NCBI GenBank assembly: GCA_942492825.1 | Contig: OW818635.1 | Span: forward strand, 1,240,001-1,304,000 | Length of the DNA: 64,000 nt | Direction: 5' to 3' | Source of the DNA: GWE2-51-13 sp942492825 | Lineage (GTDB): Bacteria > Bacillota_I > Bacilli_A > Erysipelotrichales > Erysipelotrichaceae | In this document: positions 24,188 to 33,088 of the stretch, piece by piece | Layout: each line of letters starts with the position of its first letter | Numbering within the stretch: the first letter of the stretch is position 1 | Translations under genes and position numbers: made by a program | Notes under the pieces: model-generated | What the model saw: the letters and a program-made list of their open reading frames with translations, nothing else | Databases searched by the model: none | Told to the model about the DNA's origin: nothing

Positions 24188-25147
24188 TTATCCTCCGATC
24201 CGATTCATGTTCCGTAATGAATCGAATGTTTTATTGAAGTCATGTCCGACAGGCTTATGGTAAATGATCTCCGCGATTTTCGTATCGAATTCCGAGTCGC
24301 TTAGGTTGAAGAAAGGCGTGATGTCGACTTCGCCGTTATGACCTAAACAAGGTCTGATTTTCCCGTCCGCTGTGACGCGGATGCGATTACAATCCCCACA
24401 GAATTCGTGACTGATCGGGGAGATGAATCCGACTCTTCCTTGATACCCTTCCAACGAATAATAATTCGCCGGCGCTCCGGTATCATCCCGTTCTAACGGT
24501 TTCAGTTGCGGGCGCTTCGACAGTACTTCATCACTGGTCAGAATCTTCCCTTGGTTTGATTTTCCATAGTTGCCGATGGGCATCAGTTCGATAAACCGTA
24601 CGTCGATCGGACGGTCTTTCGCCAAAGCGATGAGTCCGTCGATTTCATCGTCGTTGATTCCACGGATCAAGACGGTGTTGATTTTGATCGGGGTCAATCC
24701 GACCGCGATCGCTTGATCGATCCCATCCAAGACGGTTTGAAGTTTCCCACCGCCTGTGATCGTCTCGAATTTTTGCGAATCCAAAGAGTCCAATGATATA
24801 TTCAAGCGTCGTAGTCCGGCTTGTTTGAGTAAAGGCGCTAAGGTTATTAGGCGAAGTCCGTTGGTGGTCATCGAAAGGTCTTCGACGCCTTCGATGTCCG
24901 CGATTCGTCGAATGATTTCAAGTAGGTCGGCACGTACGGTCGGTTCTCCCCCGGTGACACGAACTTTTTTCACGCCGACCCGTACCATCGCTTGTACGGT
25001 TCGCACGATTTCATCCGCCGATAATTGTTTTATGTCGTTGGGTTGGCAAAGCATCCCATCGGGATTACAGTAAATGCACTTCAGATTGCAGTTCTCAGTG
25101 ATCGAGAGCCGTAAGTATTCGATACTTCGCCCGTATTGATCAATCAT
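24188..25147 (-). CDS. moaA: GTP 3',8-cyclase MoaA
   Basis: The 319-residue radical SAM enzyme makes (8S)-3',8-cyclo-7,8-dihydroguanosine 5'-triphosphate. The SAM cluster Cys are C20-x3-C24-x2-C27, the second Fe-S cluster is in EFCGDCNRIRVTADGKIRPCL, and the chain ends in the conserved Gly-Gly (RIGG), which enters the active site. ATG at 25147 has GAGGAGG upstream; the frame is open further but that part overlaps the MoeA fusion gene's end and has no start context. Confidence 0.97.
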   Translation of the reverse strand: MIDQYGRSIEYLRLSITENCNLKCIYCNPDGMLCQPNDIKQLSADEIVRTVQAMVRVGVKKVRVTGGEPTVRADLLEIIRRIADIEGVEDLSMTTNGLRLITLAPLLKQAGLRRLNISLDSLDSQKFETITGGGKLQTVLDGIDQAIAVGLTPIKINTVLIRGINDDEIDGLIALAKDRPIDVRFIELMPIGNYGKSNQGKILTSDEVLSKRPQLKPLERDDTGAPANYYSLEGYQGRVGFISPISHEFCGDCNRIRVTADGKIRPCLGHNGEVDITPFFNLSDSEFDTKIAEIIYHKPVGHDFNKTFDSLRNMNRIGG

Positions 25148-25193
25148 GGTTTCCCTCCTCGGTTTAGGCAGAAAGTTATAACGTTTTACTTTA

Positions 25194-27104
25194 CTAGACA
25201 AAGATGAGTTCACCGATATGATCGATGCGATAACCGCCCATCGCGATCAATTCGGTTTGAAATGATTCGCTGCGCAGGACTTCCAAAAACGCGATCATTT
25301 TCGGATCCTCAAGCATGGCACGTCGCGTAACGATGTCATAATCTTCTTCACAGATCGGGATGAAATCCAAACCGTAGATTTTCGCCGCGGAAGTGATGCC
25401 CATCCCGCAATCTCCACTCCCTTGCGCGATCTGCACCGCGACGGAGAGATGTGTGAACTCTTCCCGATCATAACCATAAATGGCATCCGGATCGATGTTC
25501 TCTTTTTTAAGTAGATAATCGAGTAAGATGCGTGTTCCGGAACCCTTTTGCCGGTTGACGTAACGGACATCCGTGCGTTCCACATCTTGAACTCCCTGGA
25601 TATTCTTGGGATTCCCCTTTGCGACCATCAAACCTTGCGTACGCTTGACCCCGCGAATCAGGACCAAGTCTTCGTTTGGCAAGTATTTGTCCAGATAAGA
25701 TAGGTTATAACTTCCATCCGTCTCATCCAGTAAATGTATCGTTGTTAAATGTGCTTCATGGCGACGCATCGCCATGATTCCACCCATCGATCCGACATGC
25801 GACGAACTGAGGTAGAGGTCGGGATGATTACGTCGCAGATGGTCCCCGATGACATCGACCAAGGGGTCATGACTCCCGATACTGACAAGCGTGTTTTGAA
25901 TCATTTCGATCGGTACACGGCGTTCCACATTTACGACACTTCCTGCTTCCAACCCTTCGGTATTCATCGGGATTCGCAAGATTCCATCCGCTTTCATAAA
26001 CGAAGTGACGACACCGGCTCCCCGATTTAGCGGAGTCGCGATCCATTTCCCTTCAACATATCCTAATTTGACCCGTATGAATTCTTCATATTTGAGCCCC
26101 GACAAGATTCTTCGCGATAAGACCGCTTCAAGTGTCGGATAAGCTTCAAAGGCCAAATGGCGCATCGATCCAAGGATCGGTTTGACCACATATTCAAGCA
26201 CCAGGATGCCGGAGACAGGATATCCCGGAATTCCGATGACAGGAATTCCGTTGACACTTCCCAGAAGCGTCGGTTTTCCCGGTTTGATGGCGACTCCATG
26301 GAGGAAGACATTCCCTAGATTGCGTAGGATCGTCGATGTATAGTCATCACGCCCGGCGGATGATCCCGCATTCACCAAAACCAAATCACATTCTTCGACC
26401 GCACGTTTCAACGCGCTTTCCAGTAAATCGATTTGATCGGGGACGATCGGATAAACGTTGGCTTCACATCCCCATTCCTCAAGCATACCTTTGAAGATCG
26501 TGGAGTTAAACTCCAACACGTCGCCAGGTTTCGGCTCGATGGTAAACGGAACAACCTCATCTCCGGTCGGGATCAATCCGACAACGATCTTTCGGTAAAC
26601 CTCGACCCTCGTAACGCCACCCGCCAACAATGCTCCCATCACGGAAGGTCGTATCAATGTATTGGAAGGTACGAGAATCTCTTCTTCGCATACATCTTCG
26701 CCGATTTGGCGGATGTTTGAATAGGGTGCGACCGCCGTCATGATGACGACTTCAGCGTCCTCGGTTTGGATCAAATCCTCGACCATGATCACCGTGTCGA
26801 ACTTCGGGTCGATCGGATCTCCCGTATCCACCACCACATAATCTTCGTTGAGAACCAATCGTATCGGCGTGGTCTCGCTGGCTTGATAGGTCTTCGCCGC
26901 CACCGTCGCGATGCCATCCATCGCCGCCGCATAATAATGCGGGGCGTTCCGTTTCGCTTTGACAGCCCTTGCGGTGATGCGTTGATTGGCATGGATGACT
27001 TCGATCGTTTCGACACCCAATGGTCGACATTCTTTGGTTAAATATTCGATATATGTACGAACCGCTTCATTCAGTTCGCGATTCTCCAAGTAACTGTATT
27101 TCAT
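25194..27104 (-). CDS. moeA: MoeA fused to a periplasmic-binding-protein-like domain
   Basis: The 636-residue cytoplasmic protein has an N-terminal MoeA molybdotransferase (about 1-400; AAMDGIA, NAGSSAGRDDY, KPGKPTLLG and GIPGYPVSG motifs) followed by a PBP-like domain (about 410-636; SIGSHDPL, SSSHVGSMGGIMAMRR, RQKGSGTRILLDYLL). The PBP part resembles the LysR-substrate/tungstate-binding type, so it may sense or deliver tungstate or molybdate to the MoeA active site. Such fusions are known in archaea and anaerobic bacteria. It is adjacent to a second, unfused moeA. Confidence 0.93.
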   Translation of the reverse strand: MKYSYLENRELNEAVRTYIEYLTKECRPLGVETIEVIHANQRITARAVKAKRNAPHYYAAAMDGIATVAAKTYQASETTPIRLVLNEDYVVVDTGDPIDPKFDTVIMVEDLIQTEDAEVVIMTAVAPYSNIRQIGEDVCEEEILVPSNTLIRPSVMGALLAGGVTRVEVYRKIVVGLIPTGDEVVPFTIEPKPGDVLEFNSTIFKGMLEEWGCEANVYPIVPDQIDLLESALKRAVEECDLVLVNAGSSAGRDDYTSTILRNLGNVFLHGVAIKPGKPTLLGSVNGIPVIGIPGYPVSGILVLEYVVKPILGSMRHLAFEAYPTLEAVLSRRILSGLKYEEFIRVKLGYVEGKWIATPLNRGAGVVTSFMKADGILRIPMNTEGLEAGSVVNVERRVPIEMIQNTLVSIGSHDPLVDVIGDHLRRNHPDLYLSSSHVGSMGGIMAMRRHEAHLTTIHLLDETDGSYNLSYLDKYLPNEDLVLIRGVKRTQGLMVAKGNPKNIQGVQDVERTDVRYVNRQKGSGTRILLDYLLKKENIDPDAIYGYDREEFTHLSVAVQIAQGSGDCGMGITSAAKIYGLDFIPICEEDYDIVTRRAMLEDPKMIAFLEVLRSESFQTELIAMGGYRIDHIGELIFV

Positions 27105-28334
27105 CTAGTCCTCCGATCGATAGAGTACGACGTCCACCTGACGATCCCGGTCATACCCTTCGCTTTCACGTTCGATGCATAGATATCCATCCGCCAAACT
27201 CAACAAAGAGATCATTCCGGACTTCCCGAACAACGGATGGGCGATCCATTCCCCTTCTTTCTTCTCCAAGCGTATCGGAATGTATTCCGCACGCCCATGA
27301 TTGGAAGGAATGTTGGTGGAAAGTCGGGCGGTAATGTGGGTTTCCTTAAATTTATCCCCGGTTAACGCTTCGATCATCGCTTTTCCGAAAATCCGAAAAA
27401 TTACGAAAGCCGAAGCCGGATGGCCCGGTAATCCAAGGATCGCTTTCCCTTGCGCTTTCGCGATCAGAGTCGGCTTTCCCGGTTTGACCGCGATACCATG
27501 AACCAAGACTCCCGGTTCACCCAAACGATTTAATACTTCGACGCTATTGTCTTTCATACCGACCGAACTTCCGCCGGACAGGATCACCAAATCATTCTCC
27601 TTCATCGCTTGATTCAATGTCGCGTAAATCAGATCCGCATCATCCTTCACGATTCCGATACGTTTCGCATCACATCCCAAACGACGTGCTTCCCCAAGAA
27701 TGACATATGCGTTGACATCCCGTACTTGCGCTCCGACAGGGATCGAATCGATCTCGACGATTTCGTCTCCGGTCGATACGATCGCGACGCGTAAACGGGC
27801 GTAAACATCGACTTCGCCGATGCCCAGCGCCGCCAGGATGCCGACATCCTGGGCGTTTAAGGTGGTGTTTTTAGAAAGGACGATCTTTCCTTGTTTCAGA
27901 TCATCACCTTTATAGATAACGTTATTGCCCGGTGCGACCGATTTTTGGATATAAACGAAACCATCGTTAAACTCCTCCGCGAATTCGATCATCACGACCG
28001 CATCCGAACCTTCGGGCAACTGACCTCCGGTCGGTATATAAGAAGCTTGATTGGCGGATAATGTAAACTCCGGTTGAATGCCCATTTTGATTTCTTCGAC
28101 CAACGTTAACGGAACCGGCATGCTTTCACCGGCACCGAACGTATCGCGAGCACGGACCGCATATCCGTCCACCGACGAACGATGAAACGGAGGTATGTCT
28201 TGGTTCGCGACGATGTCGATCGCTAACACACGGCCATAGGATTGATCTAACGATACCCGTTCGATCTTACGTAACGGTGTAAATTCGTTTTGAATGATTT
28301 CCAAGGTTTCTTGGATCGTCTTCACATTAAACAT
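27105..28334 (-). CDS. moeA: Molybdopterin molybdotransferase MoeA
   Basis: The 409-residue enzyme inserts Mo or W into adenylylated molybdopterin. Motifs: FHRSSVDGYAV near residue 55, VAIVSTGDEIVE, LSGGSSVGMKDNS and KPGKPTLIAKAQ..GLPGHPASA. Full length. It abuts the fused MoeA and overlaps tupC by 8 bases. Two MoeA proteins in one operon often accompany use of tungsten. Confidence 0.95.
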   Translation of the reverse strand: MFNVKTIQETLEIIQNEFTPLRKIERVSLDQSYGRVLAIDIVANQDIPPFHRSSVDGYAVRARDTFGAGESMPVPLTLVEEIKMGIQPEFTLSANQASYIPTGGQLPEGSDAVVMIEFAEEFNDGFVYIQKSVAPGNNVIYKGDDLKQGKIVLSKNTTLNAQDVGILAALGIGEVDVYARLRVAIVSTGDEIVEIDSIPVGAQVRDVNAYVILGEARRLGCDAKRIGIVKDDADLIYATLNQAMKENDLVILSGGSSVGMKDNSVEVLNRLGEPGVLVHGIAVKPGKPTLIAKAQGKAILGLPGHPASAFVIFRIFGKAMIEALTGDKFKETHITARLSTNIPSNHGRAEYIPIRLEKKEGEWIAHPLFGKSGMISLLSLADGYLCIERESEGYDRDRQVDVVLYRSED

Positions 28335-29025
28335 GGTTCATTCTCCAGTTCTCCAAATAAGCCTGCGCGTTTTCATTCAATGGATCTTCAAGGATATGTT
28401 TCGGGGATCCGGCTTCGATGATTTTCCCTTGATCCATCACCAAGATCCGACTCGCCAACCGCAATGCTTGCGAAGGGTTGTGGGTGATCATGATGATCGT
28501 GATTCCAAGCTTTTGATTCAGATCCATTAAGATTCTCTCACATTTCTTGGTTGCGGCGACATCCATATCCGATGTCGGTTCATCCAACAGTAGTACCGGT
28601 TTTTGCGTCAATACCGTACGGGCGAATGCGACTTTCTGTGCCTCACCGCCGGATAAACTCGGACAACGACGATGAATTACCGGAAGCAAATCCAACTGTT
28701 CCATCAGTTTTTGGGAACGTACCTGAGCGTCCGGGATCTTCTGCGCGCCGATCTGTAAGTTTTGCGCAACCGTTAGATCGAAGAGATAACTGTGTTGGAC
28801 CATATGATTGATTTGATCCTGTGGAAAATCTTGTTTCCCGTCATAGAGAACCTCTTTTTCGCAGTTCGTATCAAGTTGCGAAAGGGTTCGAAGCAAGGTG
28901 CTTTTTCCGGCACCATTGGGTCCGATGATCATGGTGAACGAACCTTGCGGAAAGGCAAGTTCGCTCACATCCAGGATTGTTTTCTTGTCGATCGCTTTAC
29001 GAACTCGTTTTACGTAAATGTCCAT
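28327..29025 (-). CDS. tupC: Tungstate-type ABC transporter ATPase
   Basis: The 232-residue ATPase has Walker A GPNGAGKSTLL, Q-loop MVQHSYLF, signature LSGGEAQKVAFART and Walker B VLLLDEPTSD. It lacks the C-terminal mop domain of ModC, in line with TupC. ATG at 29025 is supported by AAGGGGA upstream, so it overlaps tupB by 29 bases. Confidence 0.9.
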   Translation of the reverse strand: MDIYVKRVRKAIDKKTILDVSELAFPQGSFTMIIGPNGAGKSTLLRTLSQLDTNCEKEVLYDGKQDFPQDQINHMVQHSYLFDLTVAQNLQIGAQKIPDAQVRSQKLMEQLDLLPVIHRRCPSLSGGEAQKVAFARTVLTQKPVLLLDEPTSDMDVAATKKCERILMDLNQKLGITIIMITHNPSQALRLASRILVMDQGKIIEAGSPKHILEDPLNENAQAYLENWRMNHV

Positions 29026-29716
29026 CGGTTCCCCTTTCTTGAAGCAAATTGATGCCCCAGTTGATCGTAAAGGAGATCAGAAGTAAGATGATTCCCAACG
29101 CGAGCGCTTTCCCATAATTCCCTTTTCCTGTTTCAAGCACGATGGCAGTCGTCAAAACACGCGTCTTAAACTGGATGTTTCCACCGACCATCATGATAGC
29201 CCCGACTTCCGCGATCGCCCGTCCAAACCCCGCCGCAACGGCGGAGAACGTCGTATACCGGCATTCATACAACACCAGTTTCATCGTTTTGAAAAAGGAA
29301 AGACCTAACCCTTTACAGGTATCGCGTACGGCTTTTATTTTCCCATGAATCCCCGAAATGGTCAGACTTGTGATGATCGGTGTCACGATCAGCACTTGCG
29401 CGATGATCATCGCAGGTACGGTATAGAGTAATTCAAAGGATCCGAGCGGTCCTTTGCGTGTCAATACAAGATACACGACCAAGCCTGCGACGACAGGCGG
29501 CAGGCCCATCAACGCATTGAGCGTCCGAACGACGAAACGCTTTGCGCGAAAGGATGTTGATGCGATCACGGTTCCCAACGTTATGGCGATCAAAGCCGCG
29601 ATAAAAGTGCTGCTTAGGGTCACAAGAAGTGTTAATCCGATGATTTTGAGTATTTCCGGATCGAAGCGCAGGATCAAATCGATCGCTTCAATCATCCCTT
29701 CGCGTAAACCTTCCAT
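28997..29716 (-). CDS. tupB: Tungstate-type ABC transporter permease
   Basis: The 239-residue permease has six probable membrane helices and the cytoplasmic EAA-like loop GRAIAEVGAIMMVGGNIQ. It has the TupB/ModB-like signature GLPPVVAGLVVYLVLTRKGPLG. It starts 3 bases from tupA with a GGAG site. Confidence 0.9.
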   Translation of the reverse strand: MEGLREGMIEAIDLILRFDPEILKIIGLTLLVTLSSTFIAALIAITLGTVIASTSFRAKRFVVRTLNALMGLPPVVAGLVVYLVLTRKGPLGSFELLYTVPAMIIAQVLIVTPIITSLTISGIHGKIKAVRDTCKGLGLSFFKTMKLVLYECRYTTFSAVAAGFGRAIAEVGAIMMVGGNIQFKTRVLTTAIVLETGKGNYGKALALGIILLLISFTINWGINLLQERGTDGHLRKTSS

Positions 29717-29718
29717 GA

Positions 29719-30570
29719 TTACTCCGCTTTATAGTTGATGAAGAACAACGGTTCGCCGTATTCATCGACACCGAAATCGGCGATGCGTTCCAGTGTTTTC
29801 TTTGAGGTGAGCCATTCTACGAAAACATCGACGGCTTCCGTATTGGTATCCGGCCATTTGACGGGATCGACCGCGATGACTGTATATTGGTTTAAAAGGT
29901 CTGGTGATTCTTCGATGAGGATTTCCAAATCTAGATTATCTTGCATCGATAAGAACGTCGCTTTATCGGTAAGGGTATACCCTTGCATTTCGTCGGTCAT
30001 GGTCAATACGTCGCCCATGCCTTTGCCTGCCGAGACATATTTGTCTCCCGTAGGTGTTAGCGCCGCGGCTTTCCAGAGCGCCAATTCTTTCTTATGTGTT
30101 CCGGAATCATCGCCCCGTGAGACAAAGGTCTGCGAAGCGGCATAGATTTTCGCCAATGCATCGCTGGCCTTCAATCCGGAATCTTTTAATCCCGCAGGAT
30201 CATCGGAAGGTCCGACGATGACGAAGTAGTTGTACATGATTTCGATGCGCTCGACTCCGTATCCGTCCTTTACGAACGTTTCCTCGGCGGCTTTGGAATG
30301 GACGAATATGACGTCCGCATTGCCGTCCATGGCGGTTTGGATCGCCGCTCCCGTTCCTTGGGAGAGGATGTCCATTTTAACACCGGTTTCTTTTTCTAAT
30401 AAAGGATTAAGATACTCCAAGAGGCCGGAATCGTTGAGACTGGTCGTGGTGGAAAGCGTGATGTTGGGATCGTCCAAATTAGGAAGCTTGGCAGCGCAGG
30501 CGCTTAACGAAAGCAACAACACAAAAAGAGTTACGACTAAAAAACCTCGTTTGACGAAATGAAATCGCAT
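29719..30570 (-). CDS. tupA: Tungstate-binding lipoprotein
   Basis: The 283-residue substrate-binding protein has a lipoprotein signal peptide (hydrophobic core then LLSLSAC, Cys about 25). The mature part begins with ITLSTTTSLNDSGLLEYLNP, the TTTS motif typical of TupA tungstate binders, and contains SRGDDSGTHKKELALW. First gene of the transport and cofactor operon, directly after the riboswitch. Molybdate cannot be excluded as a ligand. Confidence 0.92.
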   Translation of the reverse strand: MRFHFVKRGFLVVTLFVLLLSLSACAAKLPNLDDPNITLSTTTSLNDSGLLEYLNPLLEKETGVKMDILSQGTGAAIQTAMDGNADVIFVHSKAAEETFVKDGYGVERIEIMYNYFVIVGPSDDPAGLKDSGLKASDALAKIYAASQTFVSRGDDSGTHKKELALWKAAALTPTGDKYVSAGKGMGDVLTMTDEMQGYTLTDKATFLSMQDNLDLEILIEESPDLLNQYTVIAVDPVKWPDTNTEAVDVFVEWLTSKKTLERIADFGVDEYGEPLFFINYKAE

Positions 30571-30593
30571 TTGATTTCCCTCCTTTTCGCATT

Positions 30594-30678
30594 GGAAGGT
30601 GAAACAGTTTCCCGTCTCGCCCTATCGGCGTAGGTCCCGTGCCTAAGTTTAGGTCCGAACGCTCGGAGTAACACTTCC
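30594..30678 (-). promoter_or_regulatory. Moco/Tuco-type riboswitch upstream of tupA
   Basis: The leader begins at the predicted transcription start and forms a closing stem GGAAGTG.../...CACCTTCC around hairpins CCGAGCGTTCGG and CCTAAACTTAGG and a segment CGGGACCTACGCCGATAGGGCGAGACGGGAAAC. This agrees with the Moco RNA motif as I remember it, and the genes behind it are exactly the expected regulon. The tupA ribosome site (AAGGAGGG) follows within 20 bases, which suits translational control. Mo versus W cofactor preference cannot be told. Confidence 0.7.
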
Positions 30679-30683
30679 CTTTT

Positions 30684-30712
30684 ATTTTACACAAAATGTA
30701 AGCGTTTTCCAA
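30684..30712 (-). promoter_or_regulatory. SigA-type promoter of the tup-moe-moa operon
   Basis: TTGGAA and TAAAAT are separated by 17 bases on the minus strand; the start point falls at the first base of the riboswitch stem. Confidence 0.7.
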
Positions 30713-30815
30713 TGTTTCGGGAAAAGAATTTGTTAAATTCTTAACGAGTCACATCGATCGGCGACATTGTGGATCGACCTGTGCTACAATATTCCCATTG
30801 AAGGGAGATTGTACT

Positions 30816-31307
30816 ATGATACGAGTGGGAGTATTGACGGCGAGCGACAAAGGTTCGCAAGGTTTACGAGAAGATGTAAGCGGACCGACGATTGCTAGCC
30901 GGGTCGCGCAGATCCCAGGAGAAGTGGTCTACACCGTGATCGTTCCGGATGATCGGGAGACGATTGCGCGGGAATTACGGAAAATGGCAGACGAGATGGA
31001 TCTTCATTTGGTTCTGACGACCGGCGGGACCGGGATGTCGATGCGGGATATCACACCGGAAGCGACCAAGGACGTCATCGATCGCGACATGCCGGGCATT
31101 CCGGAAGCGATGCGCGCCAAAAGCATGTTGATTACGCCGCGTGGGATGCTTTCGCGGGCGGTCGCGGGGATCCGCAAGCAAACCTTGATCATCAACTTAC
31201 CCGGCAGCCCGAAGGCCGTCGCGGAATGTTTGGATGTGATTCTTCCGGTACTGGAACATGGGATTCAAATCCTGCGGGGCGAAACCGGGGAGTGCGCCCG
31301 TAAATAA
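30816..31307 (+). CDS. mogA: Molybdopterin adenylyltransferase MogA/MoaB
   Basis: The 163-residue enzyme adenylylates molybdopterin for MoeA. Motifs: VGVLTASDKGSQG at the N-terminus, LTTGGTGMSMRDITPEAT and NLPGSPKAVAECL. ATG at 30816 has AAGGGAGA upstream; an earlier start would lie over this site. It is divergent from the tup operon and completes the pathway except MoaD/MoaE, which are not in the window. Confidence 0.95.
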   Translation: MIRVGVLTASDKGSQGLREDVSGPTIASRVAQIPGEVVYTVIVPDDRETIARELRKMADEMDLHLVLTTGGTGMSMRDITPEATKDVIDRDMPGIPEAMRAKSMLITPRGMLSRAVAGIRKQTLIINLPGSPKAVAECLDVILPVLEHGIQILRGETGECARK

Positions 31308-31310
31308 CGA

Positions 31311-31336
31311 GCTTCGGAAATCCCGAAGCTTTTTTA
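31311..31336 (+). terminator. Terminator of mogA
   Basis: GCTTCGGGA-type stem (GCTTCGG/CCGAAGC) followed by TTTTTT. Confidence 0.88.
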
Positions 31337-31431
31337 CGCATTAGTTTCCGAAATGTTTGTGTCGCTTTACATCCCGGACCATCTTTGATATCCTAACACC
31401 AATAACGAAGCAAAAATTTGAAGGAGCTACG

Positions 31432-33039
31432 ATGAACACTTTACTTATCAATGGGAAAATCTATCAGAATCGTAATGAGTTTGTTGAAGCATTGTGGATC
31501 CAGGATGGATGGATAAAAACTTGCGGAACCACGGAAGAATTGATCAAATTGAAAGACGCATCGACGCACCTTATTGACTTACAAGGTAAGACCGTCGTAC
31601 CGGGATTCAATGATTCACATCTGCACTTTTTATCCAGTGCGATCGCGATGACGACGGTCCAACTGTATGCGACAACATCGATCCTGGAAGTTATCCAACG
31701 CGGAAAAGAGTTTCTCGAAAAGCGTATCGAAACGTTGGATGCACCGTTGTTTGGACGGGGTTGGAACCAAGACTACTTTACGGACGATGCAAGATTACTG
31801 AATCGTCACGATTTGGATCAGATCAGTTCACGGATTCCTATCGTATTTTCGCGCGCCTGTGGACACTTGAGCGTATGCAACTCGAAAGCGTTGGAACTCT
31901 TGGGCATCACGAAGCATACGCCGCAACCTGACGGAGGGAAGTTCGATCTCGATGCGGATGGAAATCCAAACGGAATTTTTCGAGAGAACGCGATCTTATT
32001 ACTTGAAGAACTGCATAAACCCTTGACCGAATCGGATCAAGTAGCGTTACTTAAAAACATTGGTTCGATCGCTAACTCCTATGGGATCACATCCGTCGCC
32101 ACCAACGACTTGACCTTTGGGCAAGACGGTTTTGCGGAAATGGAAGCCGCCTTTCAAAAGTACACGGAAACATCCCCTTCGGTCCGTGTATATCACCAGA
32201 TGAGTTTTCGCGATGTCGACGCGTTGAAACAACGGATCGCGGAAGGATATCACCGTAATGAAACCCCCTTCCATCGCTATGGACCGTTGAAGCTTTTCGT
32301 TGACGGATCCCTCGGCGCACGGACCGCTTTGATGCGTCAACCGTACGCGGATGATCCTTCAACAAGCGGAATCGCATGCATGACGCAGGAAACCCTTGAA
32401 AACTGGGTAGAAACAGCAAACGAAGCTCAGATCCAAGTTGCGATCCACGCCATCGGCGATGGGGCGATGAGTAGGGTATTGGATGCGTATCAGAAGATTC
32501 AAACAAGCGGAAACCCGTTACGCCATGGAATCGTCCATTGTCAGATCACCGATTCCGAGATCTTGGATCGATTTAAGAACTTGGACATTCTCGCCTATGT
32601 GCAACCGATCTTTCTGCATTATGACATGCACATCGTTCAACAACGTGTGGGAGAACAACTCGCTTCGACGTCATATGCCTTTAATACGATGGAAAATTTA
32701 GGAATCACGACAGCCTATGGCACCGATTCTCCGGTCGAAGGACTTAATGTGTTCCATAACATTCACTGTGCCGTTAACCGGATGGACCTGCAGATGTTTC
32801 CGAGCGAAGGATATCAAACCCATGAAAAAGTCGATCTTATGACCGCGATTGATCGCTATACGTTGGGAGGCGCATTCGCGAGTTTCGAGGAAGCGACGAA
32901 AGGCCGGTTAATGGATGGGTATGTTGCGGATCTTGTGGTCCTGGACCAACCGATCCTCGAGATGGATCCCTTGCAACTTAAAGATGTGAAAATAGCGATG
33001 ACGATGGTTGACGGAAAAATCGTATATAAAAAAGGTTAG
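31432..33039 (+). CDS. YtcJ-like metal-dependent amidohydrolase (second copy)
   Basis: The 535-residue protein has the same family layout as 3544-5061 but is clearly divergent: FNDSHLHFLSSA metal motif near residue 65, RACGHLSVCNSKALELLG, KLFVDGSLGARTALM, AIHAIGDGA, HGIVHCQITD and YGTDSPVEGLNVFHNIHCAV. C-terminal GYVADLVVLDQPI closes the sandwich. Substrate unknown. ATG at 31432 has AAGGAG upstream. Transcribed alone between two terminators. Confidence 0.88.
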   Translation: MNTLLINGKIYQNRNEFVEALWIQDGWIKTCGTTEELIKLKDASTHLIDLQGKTVVPGFNDSHLHFLSSAIAMTTVQLYATTSILEVIQRGKEFLEKRIETLDAPLFGRGWNQDYFTDDARLLNRHDLDQISSRIPIVFSRACGHLSVCNSKALELLGITKHTPQPDGGKFDLDADGNPNGIFRENAILLLEELHKPLTESDQVALLKNIGSIANSYGITSVATNDLTFGQDGFAEMEAAFQKYTETSPSVRVYHQMSFRDVDALKQRIAEGYHRNETPFHRYGPLKLFVDGSLGARTALMRQPYADDPSTSGIACMTQETLENWVETANEAQIQVAIHAIGDGAMSRVLDAYQKIQTSGNPLRHGIVHCQITDSEILDRFKNLDILAYVQPIFLHYDMHIVQQRVGEQLASTSYAFNTMENLGITTAYGTDSPVEGLNVFHNIHCAVNRMDLQMFPSEGYQTHEKVDLMTAIDRYTLGGAFASFEEATKGRLMDGYVADLVVLDQPILEMDPLQLKDVKIAMTMVDGKIVYKKG

Positions 33040-33050
33040 TGAACCTTAAG

Positions 33051-33081
33051 AAAATCCTCCGAGTTAAATCGGAGGATTTTT
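33051..33081. terminator. Bidirectional intrinsic terminator
   Basis: AAAATCCTCCGA/TCGGAGGATTTT with a 6-base loop and T-runs on both strands, between the converging amidohydrolase and P-type ATPase genes. Confidence 0.9.
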
Positions 33082-33088
33082 AATATAG

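Noticed and set aside
30479..30712. Minus-strand small gene over the tupA leader
   Set aside because: It overlaps the promoter, riboswitch and tupA start; the RNA structure explains the sequence.
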